Positions 1 to 9,644 are shown, counted from the stretch's first letter. The stretch is DNA of 64,000 bases from Thalassolituus alkanivorans (GCF_020447205.1 NZ_JAJAEL010000044.1:1-64000), one strand, 5' to 3'. Notes: generated by a model not told the origin, from the letters alone. A program made the numbers and translations.

Positions 1-40
1 CCTGCAGCGCGGCTTCCATGTCGAAGGTTGGTTTGGTCAT
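1..40 (-). CDS. IS256-family-like transposase, N-terminal fragment (runs off the window)
   Basis: Only the first 13 codons are inside the window. They read MTKPTFDMEAALQ, which fits the usual opening of IS256-family transposases (M-T/S-K-x-F-D-x-E-x-A-L). The start is ATG at 38-40. The 60 bases upstream contain the palindrome CAGAATTCTG (78-87) inside a stretch that looks like an IS256-type terminal repeat. A lipoprotein gene on the same strand reads straight into this DNA without a natural stop, which supports an insertion. The family call rests on a short peptide and on memory of the family, so confidence is moderate; the rest of the gene lies left of the window. Confidence 0.5.
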   Translation of the reverse strand, partial: MTKPTFDMEAALQ

Positions 41-69
41 GTGTCATCTCTGTTTTGTATAGGATAAAG

Positions 70-100
70 AAATGACACAGAATTCTGAACACTACCGTAA
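70..100. repeat. Probable outer end (terminal inverted repeat) of the IS element
   Basis: The bases between the transposase start and the interrupted lipoprotein gene include ACACAGAATTCTGAACACT (75-93), of the form seen at IS256-family ends. The exact outer boundary cannot be fixed because the other IS end and the 8-9 bp target duplication lie outside the window. The break in the lipoprotein reading probably falls near 90-100. Confidence 0.4.
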
Positions 101-1601
101 TGACCGATGTCAGACTCAGCTCACTTCCGCTATAGGTACGAGCTTCATAATCGGCTAACAATCCCGATGGGGTATCAGTATATGTATAGTGTACGACAGA
201 ACCCGGAATGCCATCACCATTAGAGTCAGTGCTGTATAATATCTTCCGCCCTGACTCATCGTATTCATATTGAGAAAAAGAAATACTTTCTACTGCATCG
301 CCATTACCTGCCCTGAAAGCCGCCCCCCGGACAGTACCATCAGGATTGTAATTCAGAATCCTTTCATGCCAATCGCTTTCGTTCTCCTGAGTGAATGTTG
401 AGTAATAATGGATGGCTCCGTTTTTATAGAATTCATGGCTGTAAATCTCCATTTTTTCAGGTGTAACCCGTGTATGGATATTACCCTTCTCATCATAAGT
501 CCGGACATCTTCGACCACGCCGCCGATGATACCATAAGCATAACTGTCAATTTCATTGCGGATTAACGTCAGATTACCCTCTGAGTCATAGCCCCGACGC
601 CTGTATGTTATCGACTCAGGGCTGCCATCCATATTTTTATCATAGTATGCAATGCGTTCATTATCATGATAGGTATAAATCGTAGTACCTAACTGAAAAG
701 GGCCATAATTATCTTCGACAAAAGTCTCCCAATATATTTTATAAAATTCCCACAAAGGATCATTTTCATCTACATAGACAGAAAGTCCTTCATACCGGCT
801 AGTTGACAGACCTTTCTCATCATATTTAATCTGTACTACAGCATCACTCCAAAAACTATTTTTCAGTTCCTTAAGCTCAGTCATCCTCCCATTACCATCA
901 AACATTCTCTCAAAATTGGTGACGTTTTTATCCTTACTAAAAACTTTTATCAACCGTCCAAATTCATCGTATTCATATCTTTTTTCGTATGCATAATTGT
1001 CTGAAACAACAATACCAGCAGGAACCTTAATTCCGGCTTTTTTATAAATAAACATCAGTGGCTCAGAGACAATCACCCGCTCTCTTACCAGATTTTTTTG
1101 CTCCGCCAGACTGGCTAGTGTTTTATAAAAGAAGGGATACAGATCCTGATTAAGGTTGATTGCAGGCAGTTTCCCTGGCTCCTGCCATGCCGTTACATCG
1201 ATGCCACTGGCGGTATTCTGGTCATTATCCAACAGCATCAGTAATGCCATCGCATTGGCCATACGGTGGAAGCCATTGGTATTTTCAGACGTAAGGGCTT
1301 CCGTCACTGTCATTTGTGTATCAGGAAGTGACACACCAAACAAATCAGAAAATGTCATGCCCCCATGGGGTTTCACCGATGTCAGAACCGTTGCCCCGAC
1401 CGAAAATGTTACGATCTCGCCCGGCTTATAAAAGAAGCGTCCCTTTTTATCCGTTTCGCCGCTGTAGGACTGCGAACTGTAATGCAGCCCTTCAATTTTG
1501 AAACCAACAGATGTCCGTTTAAGACTTGATTCGTTAAGGTTACACGCAGACAAAAACAGAATGGCAACCAGCATTACGCTGCGCCCAAGCGGATTATTCA
1601 T
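93..1601 (-). pseudogene. YD-repeat-like lipoprotein, 3' end interrupted by the IS element
   Basis: The frame is open from ATG at 1601 to the left window edge with no stop, but from about position 93 downwards it reads into IS DNA, so the native C-terminus is lost. The protein has a lipoprotein signal with lipobox LSAC (Cys20). A domain at about residues 28-130 matches the N-terminal domain of the lipoprotein at 40095-41678 (GLxYSSxS, PGExxTFS, DLF, LDxDxN). It then has repeated YEYDEFGR, YDEKG, YDSEGN and YEYDESGR units resembling YD/RHS-type repeats. An AGGGA ribosome site lies 6 bases before the ATG. The region is more AT-rich than the rest of the window, which suggests acquisition. Function is unknown; surface exposure is inferred. 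Confidence 0.7.
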
Positions 1602-1773
1602 GATCGTCCCTGACTAATTTATACTATTATTAGTTGCCAGAAGTGTAGCAAATACCCGTAAAGATCAGTAGCCCATTTTTCATCACCCAACTCCTGCGGC
1701 AGACCGGAAACAGCAACACCTCATCCCCCTTAAGGTATATCTGAGACATACCCATTACGGCGTACTTTAACGC

Positions 1774-2044
1774 TTAAGGCACCTCTGAATAATTCTGCAC
1801 AGCTTCGCGTGAGTGCTGCAGAGTGCTTTTGACAAGGCGTCGATTGCAGTGAATGGCTAGTCCTTTATAAAATCGACAACACCGTCAAAACGCTCTGCAG
1901 CCCACGCCCTTCGGGGCTTGCTGAAAAAATCCAGCTCGGTGTTGCCACGTTTTGACGTAACCCGCTATGCCTTCAACGTGGCGCCTTGATCTGAACGTTT
2001 TCAGTAAGCCGAAGCGGGCACTGAATTATTCAGAGGTGCCTTAA
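1774..2044. mobile_element. MITE-like element, 271 bp, perfect 22-bp terminal inverted repeats
   Basis: The 22 bases at 1774-1795 (beginning TTAAGGCACCTCTGAA) are the exact reverse complement of 2023-2044. There is no coding sequence inside. The interior is full of inverted repeats: 30-nt arms at 1816-1845 and 1871-1900, an outer pair at about 1909-1927 and 1998-2014, and an inner 8-bp pair at 1944-1951 and 1975-1982. Both ends carry TTAA, which may be target duplication or part of the repeat. This is the architecture of a non-autonomous miniature element moved in trans by a transposase. The parent IS family was not identified. It sits 135 bp upstream of the flavin dehydrogenase start. Confidence 0.85.
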
Positions 2045-2178
2045 ATATCCGCCATATGTCATTGTCTGCCGGTGATCGGCTTCCAGAGTCAACTTCACCG
2101 TCCTCCCGGGTCAATACCAATACAGTTTCAGGGGTTTATCGTTACGTAATCAATTCAGCGTCAGAACAGGTGTGTTAT

Positions 2179-3795
2179 ATGGCCAGACATATTTCGTCCG
2201 AAGTACTGGTGGTCGGTGGTGGTATTGCCGGTATCGTTACTGCGCTTGAATTACTGCGCGCCGGCAAACGTGTCACTCTGGTTGACCGGGATTCAGCAGA
2301 GCGTTTTGGCGGACTGGCATTATGGGCATTTGGCGGCATGGCGCTGGTAGGCACATCCTTACAGGCGGCGATGAGAATACCTGATACGCCGCAACGCGCT
2401 CTGCGGGACTGGATACGCTTCGGTGAACTGAATACGCACGACCAGCATTCGCTGGCCTGGGCAAATTATTACGTCGAAAATTCCTGCACAGAAGTATACG
2501 ACTGGCTGAAAAACGAAGGCGTTAAATTCATGCCGGCGGTCAATTGGGTTGAGCGCGGTATGTATGGCGATGGTAACAGCGTTCCCCGCTATCACATTGT
2601 TTATGGTACATCGCGCGAGCTGGTCCGCATTCTTAGCGCAGCATTGCAGCGGGCCAATAAGAATAATCTTCTGACACTACTGCACCGCCACAGAATCACA
2701 GCACTGAACAACGACAGTAATAACAGCATCTGTGGCGCAACCGGCATTGATGAAGAATCCGGTGAGACCGTTACCTTTTCAGCTCATACCGTCGTGCTGG
2801 CCAGCGGCGGACTAAACGGCAGCCACGAACAAACCCGCGCTAACTGGCCAAAAGAGCGGCCAATACCGGCAACAATGCTGAATGGTGCCCATCCTTTTGC
2901 CGATGGAAAAATGCATCAGGAAGCCTCTGCTAAATTCGGCGGCCATATCGTTAATGCCGGTGAGATGTGGAATTACGCGGCGGGTTTTGCACATCCTTAT
3001 CCGCATTTTAACGGCCACGGCTTATCGACGATTCCCTGTAAATCAGCGCTCTGGCTGGACCATAAAGGTAAGCGTATCGGACCAGAGCCACTGGTCACCG
3101 GTTTCGATACCCACTGGTTATGTCAGCGGGTTGCAGAACAGGAAAAACCCTGGACCTGGCATTTACTTAACTGGCGTATCGCCGCCAGAGAATTTGCCAT
3201 TTCCGGCGCTGAACATAACCAGCGCATCCGCGATAAACAATTTTTCCGGTTTTTATTCGAAACATTGCTCGGCAATCATCGCCTGGTGAAGCAAATGGCG
3301 AATGAAAGCCCCGATTTCATCGTCGCCGATACGCTCGCCGGACTGGCGGAAAAAATGAATGCGCTGACCCAGTCACTGGATATTGATGCCGCCACCCTGC
3401 AGGCCACCGCTGATGAATTTGATGCAAACTTTATTGGCGGTAAAAAACTGGAAAATGATGACCAGATCCGCCGCATTCTGCATGCCCGCCAATGGGGGCC
3501 CGATCGTTTGCGCACCTGTAAGCCTGCCCCCTTACAGAAACCCGGTTCCGGGCCTTTTATTGCCATCCGCATGCAACTGGTTACACGTAAAAGCCTCGGC
3601 GGTTTACGCACCGATTTAGCCAGCCGCGTTCTGGGTGAGAATAATCAACCGATAACCGGCCTCTATTGCGTGGGAGAAGCCGCCGGTTTCGGCGGTGGCG
3701 GCAGTAACGGCAAACGCTCGCTCGAAGGTACTTTTCTGCCCGGCTGCATTATGACGGCACGGGCAGCCGCAAAATCCATTATTGCCAACGCATAG
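2179..3795 (+). CDS. FAD-binding dehydrogenase (fumarate reductase/KsdD-like flavoprotein)
   Basis: A 538-residue flavoprotein with the Rossmann motif GGGIAG at residues 13-18 and an acidic residue closing strand 2 (LVD, Asp36), which binds the FAD ribose. The C-terminal FAD segment is GLYCVGEAAGFGGGGSNG, typical of the fumarate reductase/ketosteroid dehydrogenase superfamily annotated as FAD-binding dehydrogenase. The frame opens earlier, at 2056 just after the MITE-like element, but family alignment (MARHISSEVLVVGGG) favours ATG 2179. No signal peptide, so probably cytoplasmic. It ends 28 bases before the next gene and is probably cotranscribed with it. The substrate cannot be read from sequence. 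Confidence 0.85.
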   Translation: MARHISSEVLVVGGGIAGIVTALELLRAGKRVTLVDRDSAERFGGLALWAFGGMALVGTSLQAAMRIPDTPQRALRDWIRFGELNTHDQHSLAWANYYVENSCTEVYDWLKNEGVKFMPAVNWVERGMYGDGNSVPRYHIVYGTSRELVRILSAALQRANKNNLLTLLHRHRITALNNDSNNSICGATGIDEESGETVTFSAHTVVLASGGLNGSHEQTRANWPKERPIPATMLNGAHPFADGKMHQEASAKFGGHIVNAGEMWNYAAGFAHPYPHFNGHGLSTIPCKSALWLDHKGKRIGPEPLVTGFDTHWLCQRVAEQEKPWTWHLLNWRIAAREFAISGAEHNQRIRDKQFFRFLFETLLGNHRLVKQMANESPDFIVADTLAGLAEKMNALTQSLDIDAATLQATADEFDANFIGGKKLENDDQIRRILHARQWGPDRLRTCKPAPLQKPGSGPFIAIRMQLVTRKSLGGLRTDLASRVLGENNQPITGLYCVGEAAGFGGGGSNGKRSLEGTFLPGCIMTARAAAKSIIANA

Positions 3796-3823
3796 TCGGC
3801 AGAAACGCCCCAGGAGAATAACT

Positions 3824-5482
3824 ATGACCAATGGCGCACAAGCTCTGATGAAAACGCTGGTCGATGCCGGCGTCGAAGTCTGCTTCACCAACCCGGGTAC
3901 CAGTGAAATGCACTTTGTTGCAGCACTCGACAGCGAACCCAAAATGAAAGCCGTACTGGCGCTGTTTGAAGGCGTAGCCACCGGCGCTGCCGATGGCTAC
4001 GCCCGCATGGCCGACAAACCGGCCGCCACGCTGCTGCACCTGGGTTGCGGCCTGGGTAATGGTCTGGCCAACCTGCATAACGCCCGTAAAGGCAAAGTAC
4101 CGGTGGTGAATATCGTCGGCGACCACGCCACTTATCATGTGAAATACGATGCCCAGCTACAGTCGGATATCGAAACCGTGGCGCGCAACGTATCGCCGGG
4201 GTTTGTCCGCACCTCACAAAGCACAGCAGAACTGTGCAATGACGCAGCAGAGGCCGTCGCAGCCGCCAGAAGTTTTCCGCGCCAGGTTGCAACCCTGATT
4301 CTGCCGGCCGATGTATCCTGGGGCGACGGTGGTATACCAGCAGCACCACTGCCACCAACCGTTGCCCCCTGCGCCGACGATGCCACCGTCGGCGCTATCA
4401 GCAACGCCATCCGCTCCGGTGGTAAAACGGCGTTCCTGCTTGGTGGTCAGGCTCTGCGCGAACCGGCACTGCTCGCTGCGGCTAAAATTGCCGCCCACAG
4501 CGGTGTACGTCTGCTGGCCGAAACCTTCCCGACCCGCATAGAACGCGGCGCCGGTCTGCCGGCTGTGGAGCGCATCGCCTATCTGGCTGAGCTGGCTGGT
4601 GTGCAGCTGGCGGATATTGAGCACCTGATTGTGGTCGACTCCAAAGCGCCGGTTTCATTCTTTGCCTATCCGGGCAAGCAAAGTTATCTGGCTCCGGAGG
4701 GCTGTCAGGTACACACACTGGCCAGTCCGGAACAGGATGCCGTCGCCAGTCTGGAAAAACTGGCCACTGCGCTGGGGGCCGAAAACAACGCTCCTGCATT
4801 ACAGGCAGCGCAGCGCCCCGCTCGCCCACGTGGTCGTCTGACTGCTGAGAAAGTATGTAAAGCCGTTGGTCATCTTCTGCCGGAAAACGCCATCATCGTC
4901 GATGAATCCAATACCTCCGGCCTGATGCTCAACGCCATGACCAGCGGCTGCCCGCGCCACGATATGATCACCCTAACCGGCGGTGCTATCGGCCAGGGGC
5001 TGCCGAACGCCATTGGCGCTGCGATTGCCTGCCCCGACCGCCCGGTCATTGCCCTGATCGGTGACGGTACCGCCATGTACACCATTCAATCGCTGTGGAC
5101 CATGGCGCGCGAGCAACTGAACGTGACCTCTATTATTTTCAACAACGCTTCCTATTCGGTACTGAACATCGAACTGGAACGAGTTGGCGCGGAAGAAATC
5201 GGCCCTAAAGCGAAAGCGCAACTTGACCTTACCGGCCCGGTACTGAACTTCGCTCAGCTGGCTCAGGGAATGGGGGTACATGCGGTACGGGTGAGTACAA
5301 CCGAAGATCTGCTCAAGGCTCTGGAATATGCACAGGCTCATCCTGGCCCGCACCTGATTGAGGCTATGGTGCCGGAGGCCCTGAACGGTGTGAAGCGTAA
5401 GATTTTACCCTGGGTGTTACGCTCATTGCCGAATCTGCCGCTGTCTGTTACCCGCGCACTGAAGCGTAAAATTGCACCGTAA
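3824..5482 (+). CDS. Thiamine-diphosphate-dependent enzyme, acetolactate synthase/benzoylformate decarboxylase-like
   Basis: A 552-residue protein with the three-domain plan of the TPP decarboxylase/acetolactate synthase family. The catalytic Glu that activates the cofactor is Glu49 in LFEGVATGAADGYAR. The Mg-TPP motif starts with GDG at about 413 and closes with NN at about 440. Start ATG 3824 follows AGGAG with good spacing; an upstream in-frame ATG at 3782 overlaps the previous gene and is less likely. It lacks an adjacent small subunit gene, so a role in branched-chain synthesis is doubtful; a 2-oxoacid decarboxylase or carboligase role fits as well. It is paired with the flavin dehydrogenase upstream and ends at a terminator shared with the thiamine operon. 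Confidence 0.85.
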   Translation: MTNGAQALMKTLVDAGVEVCFTNPGTSEMHFVAALDSEPKMKAVLALFEGVATGAADGYARMADKPAATLLHLGCGLGNGLANLHNARKGKVPVVNIVGDHATYHVKYDAQLQSDIETVARNVSPGFVRTSQSTAELCNDAAEAVAAARSFPRQVATLILPADVSWGDGGIPAAPLPPTVAPCADDATVGAISNAIRSGGKTAFLLGGQALREPALLAAAKIAAHSGVRLLAETFPTRIERGAGLPAVERIAYLAELAGVQLADIEHLIVVDSKAPVSFFAYPGKQSYLAPEGCQVHTLASPEQDAVASLEKLATALGAENNAPALQAAQRPARPRGRLTAEKVCKAVGHLLPENAIIVDESNTSGLMLNAMTSGCPRHDMITLTGGAIGQGLPNAIGAAIACPDRPVIALIGDGTAMYTIQSLWTMAREQLNVTSIIFNNASYSVLNIELERVGAEEIGPKAKAQLDLTGPVLNFAQLAQGMGVHAVRVSTTEDLLKALEYAQAHPGPHLIEAMVPEALNGVKRKILPWVLRSLPNLPLSVTRALKRKIAP

Positions 5483-5490
5483 GCAGCCAA

Positions 5491-5520
5491 AATTAAACCC
5501 GGCCTTTGCCGGGTTTAATT
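5491..5520. terminator. Bidirectional rho-independent terminator
   Basis: A perfect 13-bp stem (5491-5503 with 5508-5520) around a CTTT loop, with T-rich flanks on both sides. It lies between two convergent genes and can serve both the TPP enzyme gene and the thiamine operon. Confidence 0.9.
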
Positions 5521-5526
5521 CGTTAA

Positions 5527-6384
5527 TTACTCAGCCAGCGCCTTAAGGCCATTTAAATAAGCAATTAATTCCCGATCACTCCACAGTCCCTGCGCCCGGT
5601 ACCAGAGTGCGGCCAGATAGCTCATCTGTGTTTTGGCAAATTCCCAGCCACGATAGTGTTTTAAACCATAGGCCTGCAGCAGGGCCTGCTCATCGTCGGC
5701 GGATAAATCCACACCCTGTAATAAAGCAGCCAGATCCCATAACGGATGACCGATAGCCGCGTATTCCCAGTCGAGCAATACCAGTTTGTTCTCAGCTGTC
5801 TGTATCCAGTTGGGGGCGGTCGGGTCCATATGGCACAGACAGCGCTGATTATCGGGAGCACCGCTCAACAGGCTTTGCAGCGGGCCACGCAGCGCCAGTA
5901 ATTCTTCGGCTGCCGCAGTCATAAGATCCATAACGGCAAAATGTGCAGTAATGGTGTCCCAGTAATGGCCGGCTTTTTCACTGATGCTGAGCTTTGGTAT
6001 TCCGGCCGGTGGACGTAACTGATGCAACTGCTGCAGTTGCTGCGCCATGGTCAGCAGCAGCGGCAGAGTAAGTTGCTGATTGGTTAATGGCGTACCCGGC
6101 ACATAGTCACGAATCCAGTAATGGCCGCCTGATGAACGGAAGCGAATGGTGGGCGTCAGCCCCTGTGCTGCCACCAGATGATGTACCTGCAACTCGGCTG
6201 CGCGGTTAATATCCAGCGCTCTGGAATTCCGCCCTTCTACCCGCAACACATAATCGCCTTCCGGCAAACGCAGCAAATAACAATGATTGGTAAGTCCACC
6301 GGGTAATGGACTGATATTATCCAGCGTTGGCGCTTCGCTGCACAATTGCCAGTGTGGCCAGTCGTCTAAAATCTGCTGCAGCAT
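5527..6384 (-). CDS. Aminoglycoside/choline kinase-fold phosphotransferase, probably thiamine kinase-like
   Basis: A 285-residue phosphotransferase of the APH family. It shows the catalytic loop HMDPTAPN (His185, Asp187, Asn192) and the metal-binding segment LLDWEYA (Asp205), plus an N-terminal nucleotide-binding lobe (LPGGLTNHCYLL). As last gene of the TPP-riboswitch operon, 19 bases after the PnuT-type transporter, its most likely substrate is thiamine, giving thiamine phosphate (as ThiK in E. coli). The fold alone would also allow choline or another small alcohol; the thiamine assignment comes from context. Confidence 0.75.
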   Translation of the reverse strand: MLQQILDDWPHWQLCSEAPTLDNISPLPGGLTNHCYLLRLPEGDYVLRVEGRNSRALDINRAAELQVHHLVAAQGLTPTIRFRSSGGHYWIRDYVPGTPLTNQQLTLPLLLTMAQQLQQLHQLRPPAGIPKLSISEKAGHYWDTITAHFAVMDLMTAAAEELLALRGPLQSLLSGAPDNQRCLCHMDPTAPNWIQTAENKLVLLDWEYAAIGHPLWDLAALLQGVDLSADDEQALLQAYGLKHYRGWEFAKTQMSYLAALWYRAQGLWSDRELIAYLNGLKALAE

Positions 6385-6403
6385 AGGTATCGCCTTATTG
6401 TTG

Positions 6404-7105
6404 TTATTCGGCTATTTTCCACGCCGAGGGCGTGGTCAGCACAGTATTATCATCGCGGTTTTGTTGTGCTTTAAGTTGTGCCTTAAATTGTGGCAACCAG
6501 TTAAACCAGCCAATAATGACCAGTACCACGTACACCGCCATCAACAGCGCCGTTAAATACAGCTCACGGTCGATATATAAGAAGATGGCAACACTGTCGA
6601 CAACGATCCAGTAGAGCCAATTTTCGAGTACTTTTTTTGCCACCATCCAGGTGGTAATCACTGCACCCCAGGTGGTGAATGAATCAAGATAAGGCAATAC
6701 CGCCGAGGTATTTTCGCTGAGCAGATAACCGCTGATACAACTCAGAACAATCACACTGCCAATCGCCAGCAGGTGTTGTTTTAATCTCCAGGACTGTATT
6801 GGTAACTCAGCAGCCGAAGCCTGTGAGTTCTCATGTTTATTATCTGCCCTTTTATTGGCGCGCCACAGCCACCAGCCATAGACGGCCATAATCAGGTAAT
6901 ACACATTCAGCGCCGATTCCATCAGCAGGCTGACATCCCAGAACAGCCCGATAAAAATAGCCGTACTGCCAAAAGCCGCGTACCAGCACCAGATGCTCTG
7001 CTTCATGGCCAGCACTAAATAGGCAATACCCAGAATAACGGCGACCAGTTCCCAGCCGCTCATGGCCTGCGCCGCCTGTTCGATATTGCTCCAGATATCC
7101 GCCAT
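6404..7105 (-). CDS. pnuT: PnuC-family transporter, probably thiamine-specific (PnuT)
   Basis: A 233-residue inner-membrane protein with about seven hydrophobic segments and PnuC-family marks: NVYYLIMAVYGWW (about 67-79) and ENWLYWIVVD (about 161-170). PnuC proteins move nicotinamide riboside or, as PnuT, thiamine by facilitated diffusion, with trapping by phosphorylation inside the cell. The TPP riboswitch upstream and the kinase downstream point to thiamine. The 90-105 stretch is a charged cytoplasmic loop. It starts 26 bases after the thiamine-binding protein gene. Specificity is inferred from the operon, not from the sequence of the pore. Confidence 0.85.
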   Translation of the reverse strand: MADIWSNIEQAAQAMSGWELVAVILGIAYLVLAMKQSIWCWYAAFGSTAIFIGLFWDVSLLMESALNVYYLIMAVYGWWLWRANKRADNKHENSQASAAELPIQSWRLKQHLLAIGSVIVLSCISGYLLSENTSAVLPYLDSFTTWGAVITTWMVAKKVLENWLYWIVVDSVAIFLYIDRELYLTALLMAVYVVLVIIGWFNWLPQFKAQLKAQQNRDDNTVLTTPSAWKIAE

Positions 7106-7131
7106 TATGTATTCCTGCTTAAAGTCGGTGT

Positions 7132-7398
7132 TCAGCCGTGTGGATTAAGTGCCGGATCGAGATTGGTACCGATAAATTTGCAGACAAAAATACTCTTGCC
7201 GAACTGCTCCCAGCTCAGGCGCATTTCTTCTTTTAAGGTATCCATCACCAGATCATAGTCACCGAACACCTGTGTACTCATGGTATTGGTAACGATGGAT
7301 AAGCCTTCAATCTGATTCAGACGGTCAATAAAAGATTTAATCGCCGGAATATAATCATCGGCCAGAGGGTATTTGCTGATTTCTACTGATATTTCCAT
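7132..7398 (-). CDS. Thiamine-binding protein, MTH1187/YkoF-like (DUF77 family)
   Basis: An 88-residue soluble protein: MEISVEISKYPL at the start, then the TNTMSTQVFGDYDLVMDTL segment characteristic of the MTH1187/DUF77 family, whose members bind thiamine or its pyrimidine moiety in a ferredoxin-like fold. The frame extends upstream to 7497, but ATG 7398 has AGGAGAATAACG before it and fits the family length. No export signal. In this operon it may hand over or buffer thiamine between the transporter and the kinase; that role is inference. Confidence 0.8.
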   Translation of the reverse strand: MEISVEISKYPLADDYIPAIKSFIDRLNQIEGLSIVTNTMSTQVFGDYDLVMDTLKEEMRLSWEQFGKSIFVCKFIGTNLDPALNPHG

Positions 7399-7502
7399 CG
7401 TTATTCTCCTGCGTGATAAGTGCATCAGGCACTTTATACCGCTCAAACGTATAAGGCGTCCCCTACGCTTTATTGCAGGGGACGCATCGCACAACACTTA
7501 AA

Positions 7503-9581
7503 TCAGAATGAGTACTTAGCCTCAATACCATACGTCATTGGATCGCCATACTGGACGTGACCGAATGCTGTGTATTCATCACGCGGATCATTGGCAAAAC
7601 CAAAACCACGGGTTTCATAATTGACGCCTGTCAGGTTTCTTCCATATACAGAAATTTCATAGACTGGTTTCACGTAGGCAACACGGGCATGCCAGAGCAC
7701 ATAGGCTTGTGAATGAAGGTTATGACTGTCTGAGAAATAAAAAGAATCTTTCGCTTCGCTTTCAACTCGAACCGACAGCACATCCGTCAGTGCGTACGTC
7801 AGCGCAGAAGCAACATTGTATTGTGGGGCATGAGCCTGCTGGCGACCGTCCTGCACATAAATGCCGTAATATTTCGACTCATACGTGTACTCTCCAATTT
7901 CAGTAATCAAATAGCCCCAGCTCAGAGCCCAGTTCAGGCGTTCAGTGATATTCCAGTCAGATTCAATTTCGATGCCGTAATTTTTACCTTCGTTGGTGTT
8001 ACCAATATAGTCTTTGAACTTGGGAACCCCCCCATCCATGTAGCTGAAGGAGTTTTTAATCTGCTGGTTTTTACGATCAATATAAAATGCAGCCACACGG
8101 GTTTGAAGACTGTTATCAAGGAGTGAAGACTTCACCCCGAGTTCAATGCTATTATTGATCTCGGCTTTAAATACACGTAAAGAATCATCCAAAACCGGCT
8201 CACTGTTCACACCGCCTGCTTTGTATCCACGTGCCAAAGTGGCATAGACGAGATGATCATTGCTGACCATTGCTTCCAGTGTAATGCGACCACCTACCAG
8301 CGTTTCATCGGTATTTTCTTTAATGCCGCGATTATCTTTAAAATCGTTTTTCCAATTTTCAATACGTATACCGGAAATCAAACGCAGATTCGTATTCAGA
8401 TCGGCAGACAATTCACCGTATCCAGCAACGGAAGCCGACGTCAGCTCGCTGGTAAATTGAGCATCACTGGTGTAGTTGCGGATCAGGTCCTCCCCACGCT
8501 GCATAGCATAGATACCTGCAACCCAGTCGGTGGTACCTGAAAAAATCCGCCCTTCGGGCCCGGACAGCAAACGAACGTCTGCTGAGCTACGATCATAATC
8601 ACGCAGGTACTGATCAAATCCACTGTATTCCCAGCCGGGAGCAATACCCACATAGGACCAGTCTTCATCATACGAATATTCAACATCAGATTGGCTATAG
8701 GTCAGCTCAGATTGCAGTGTTAAGGCACTGCTGATTCGACTGTCGAGAGACAACGCCAGAGCATTGGTATCCTGAGTATCAACACCCGGATCATCAGAAT
8801 AAGTTGTGCGGGTATTATCAAGACTGAAAGCGTCATACCCGTTATCGATATCCGCATAGAGATAGGTCATTCCCAACGTAGTATCATCACTCAGTTCGAA
8901 TGCCAGCTTACCCCGGGCAATAACTTCATCGACATTATTCGTATCATCGCGCTTAAGATAAGTGTTATCCATGTAGCCATCGGACTGGTAGGTATGCACT
9001 GCAAGGCGACCTTGTAGATCATCCGTCAGACTACCGGAAACAGCACCACCCAATCCGTAGCTGTCATAATTGCCGGCTTTGGCACTGATATAACCTTCGC
9101 TGTTTTGCGTCGGGTCATTACTGCGGATATTGATCATGCCGGCCAGTGCGTTAGCACCAAAACGGGTGCCCTGCGGGCCGCGCAGAATTTCCACCTGCTG
9201 CACATCAAACAGGGTCGCAGCAGCACCTAAACCGGTCATATCAATACCGTCGATAACCAGACCCACAGACGGATTCACCGGATCGACAAACTGGCTGCGC
9301 TCGCCAATACCACGGATCTGGTAATAGCGGCCACGAGATGCTCCCGAGGCGAAATTAACGTTGGGAGCAAAACTTAAAATCTGTTCCAGATGCTGCGCCG
9401 AACGGGCTTCAATCTGCTCACTGCCAACTAAGGTGACGGCTTCAGGAATCTGCTGCACATCGGTTTTACGGAAATCGGCCTGCACGGTTTGTGTGCTGAG
9501 GGTAACGTCATCAGCCGCCAAAGCCGACAGCGGAGTCAGTGGTGCCAGTAAAACCAACAGGGAAAGTGGTGTTTTTTTCAT
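7503..9581 (-). CDS. TonB-dependent outer-membrane receptor, probable thiamine or thiamine-precursor receptor
   Basis: A 692-residue receptor. Residues 1-22 are a signal peptide ending in ALA. A plug domain follows (about 40-160) with VEILRGPQGTRFGANALAGMINI, then a long beta-barrel rich in aromatic and Asp/Asn turns, closing in KYSF with the C-terminal Phe expected for barrel insertion. It is the first gene behind the TPP riboswitch, so thiamine or a precursor is the likely ligand, as predicted in general for TPP-regulated outer-membrane receptors. Sequence alone resembles siderophore-type receptors, and ligand choice rests on the regulation. Confidence 0.85.
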   Translation of the reverse strand: MKKTPLSLLVLLAPLTPLSALAADDVTLSTQTVQADFRKTDVQQIPEAVTLVGSEQIEARSAQHLEQILSFAPNVNFASGASRGRYYQIRGIGERSQFVDPVNPSVGLVIDGIDMTGLGAAATLFDVQQVEILRGPQGTRFGANALAGMINIRSNDPTQNSEGYISAKAGNYDSYGLGGAVSGSLTDDLQGRLAVHTYQSDGYMDNTYLKRDDTNNVDEVIARGKLAFELSDDTTLGMTYLYADIDNGYDAFSLDNTRTTYSDDPGVDTQDTNALALSLDSRISSALTLQSELTYSQSDVEYSYDEDWSYVGIAPGWEYSGFDQYLRDYDRSSADVRLLSGPEGRIFSGTTDWVAGIYAMQRGEDLIRNYTSDAQFTSELTSASVAGYGELSADLNTNLRLISGIRIENWKNDFKDNRGIKENTDETLVGGRITLEAMVSNDHLVYATLARGYKAGGVNSEPVLDDSLRVFKAEINNSIELGVKSSLLDNSLQTRVAAFYIDRKNQQIKNSFSYMDGGVPKFKDYIGNTNEGKNYGIEIESDWNITERLNWALSWGYLITEIGEYTYESKYYGIYVQDGRQQAHAPQYNVASALTYALTDVLSVRVESEAKDSFYFSDSHNLHSQAYVLWHARVAYVKPVYEISVYGRNLTGVNYETRGFGFANDPRDEYTAFGHVQYGDPMTYGIEAKYSF

Positions 9582-9644
9582 TCAGGGTCATTCCTCAAAA
9601 TACAAGAAAGACCCGGGTAGTGCGTAGGGGCCGGTTGCGTTTAA

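Noticed and set aside
2056-2178. N-terminal extension of the flavin dehydrogenase from ATG 2056
   Set aside because: The extension begins 11 bases past the MITE-like element, has no match to the family and no export signal; ATG 2179 gives the normal start.
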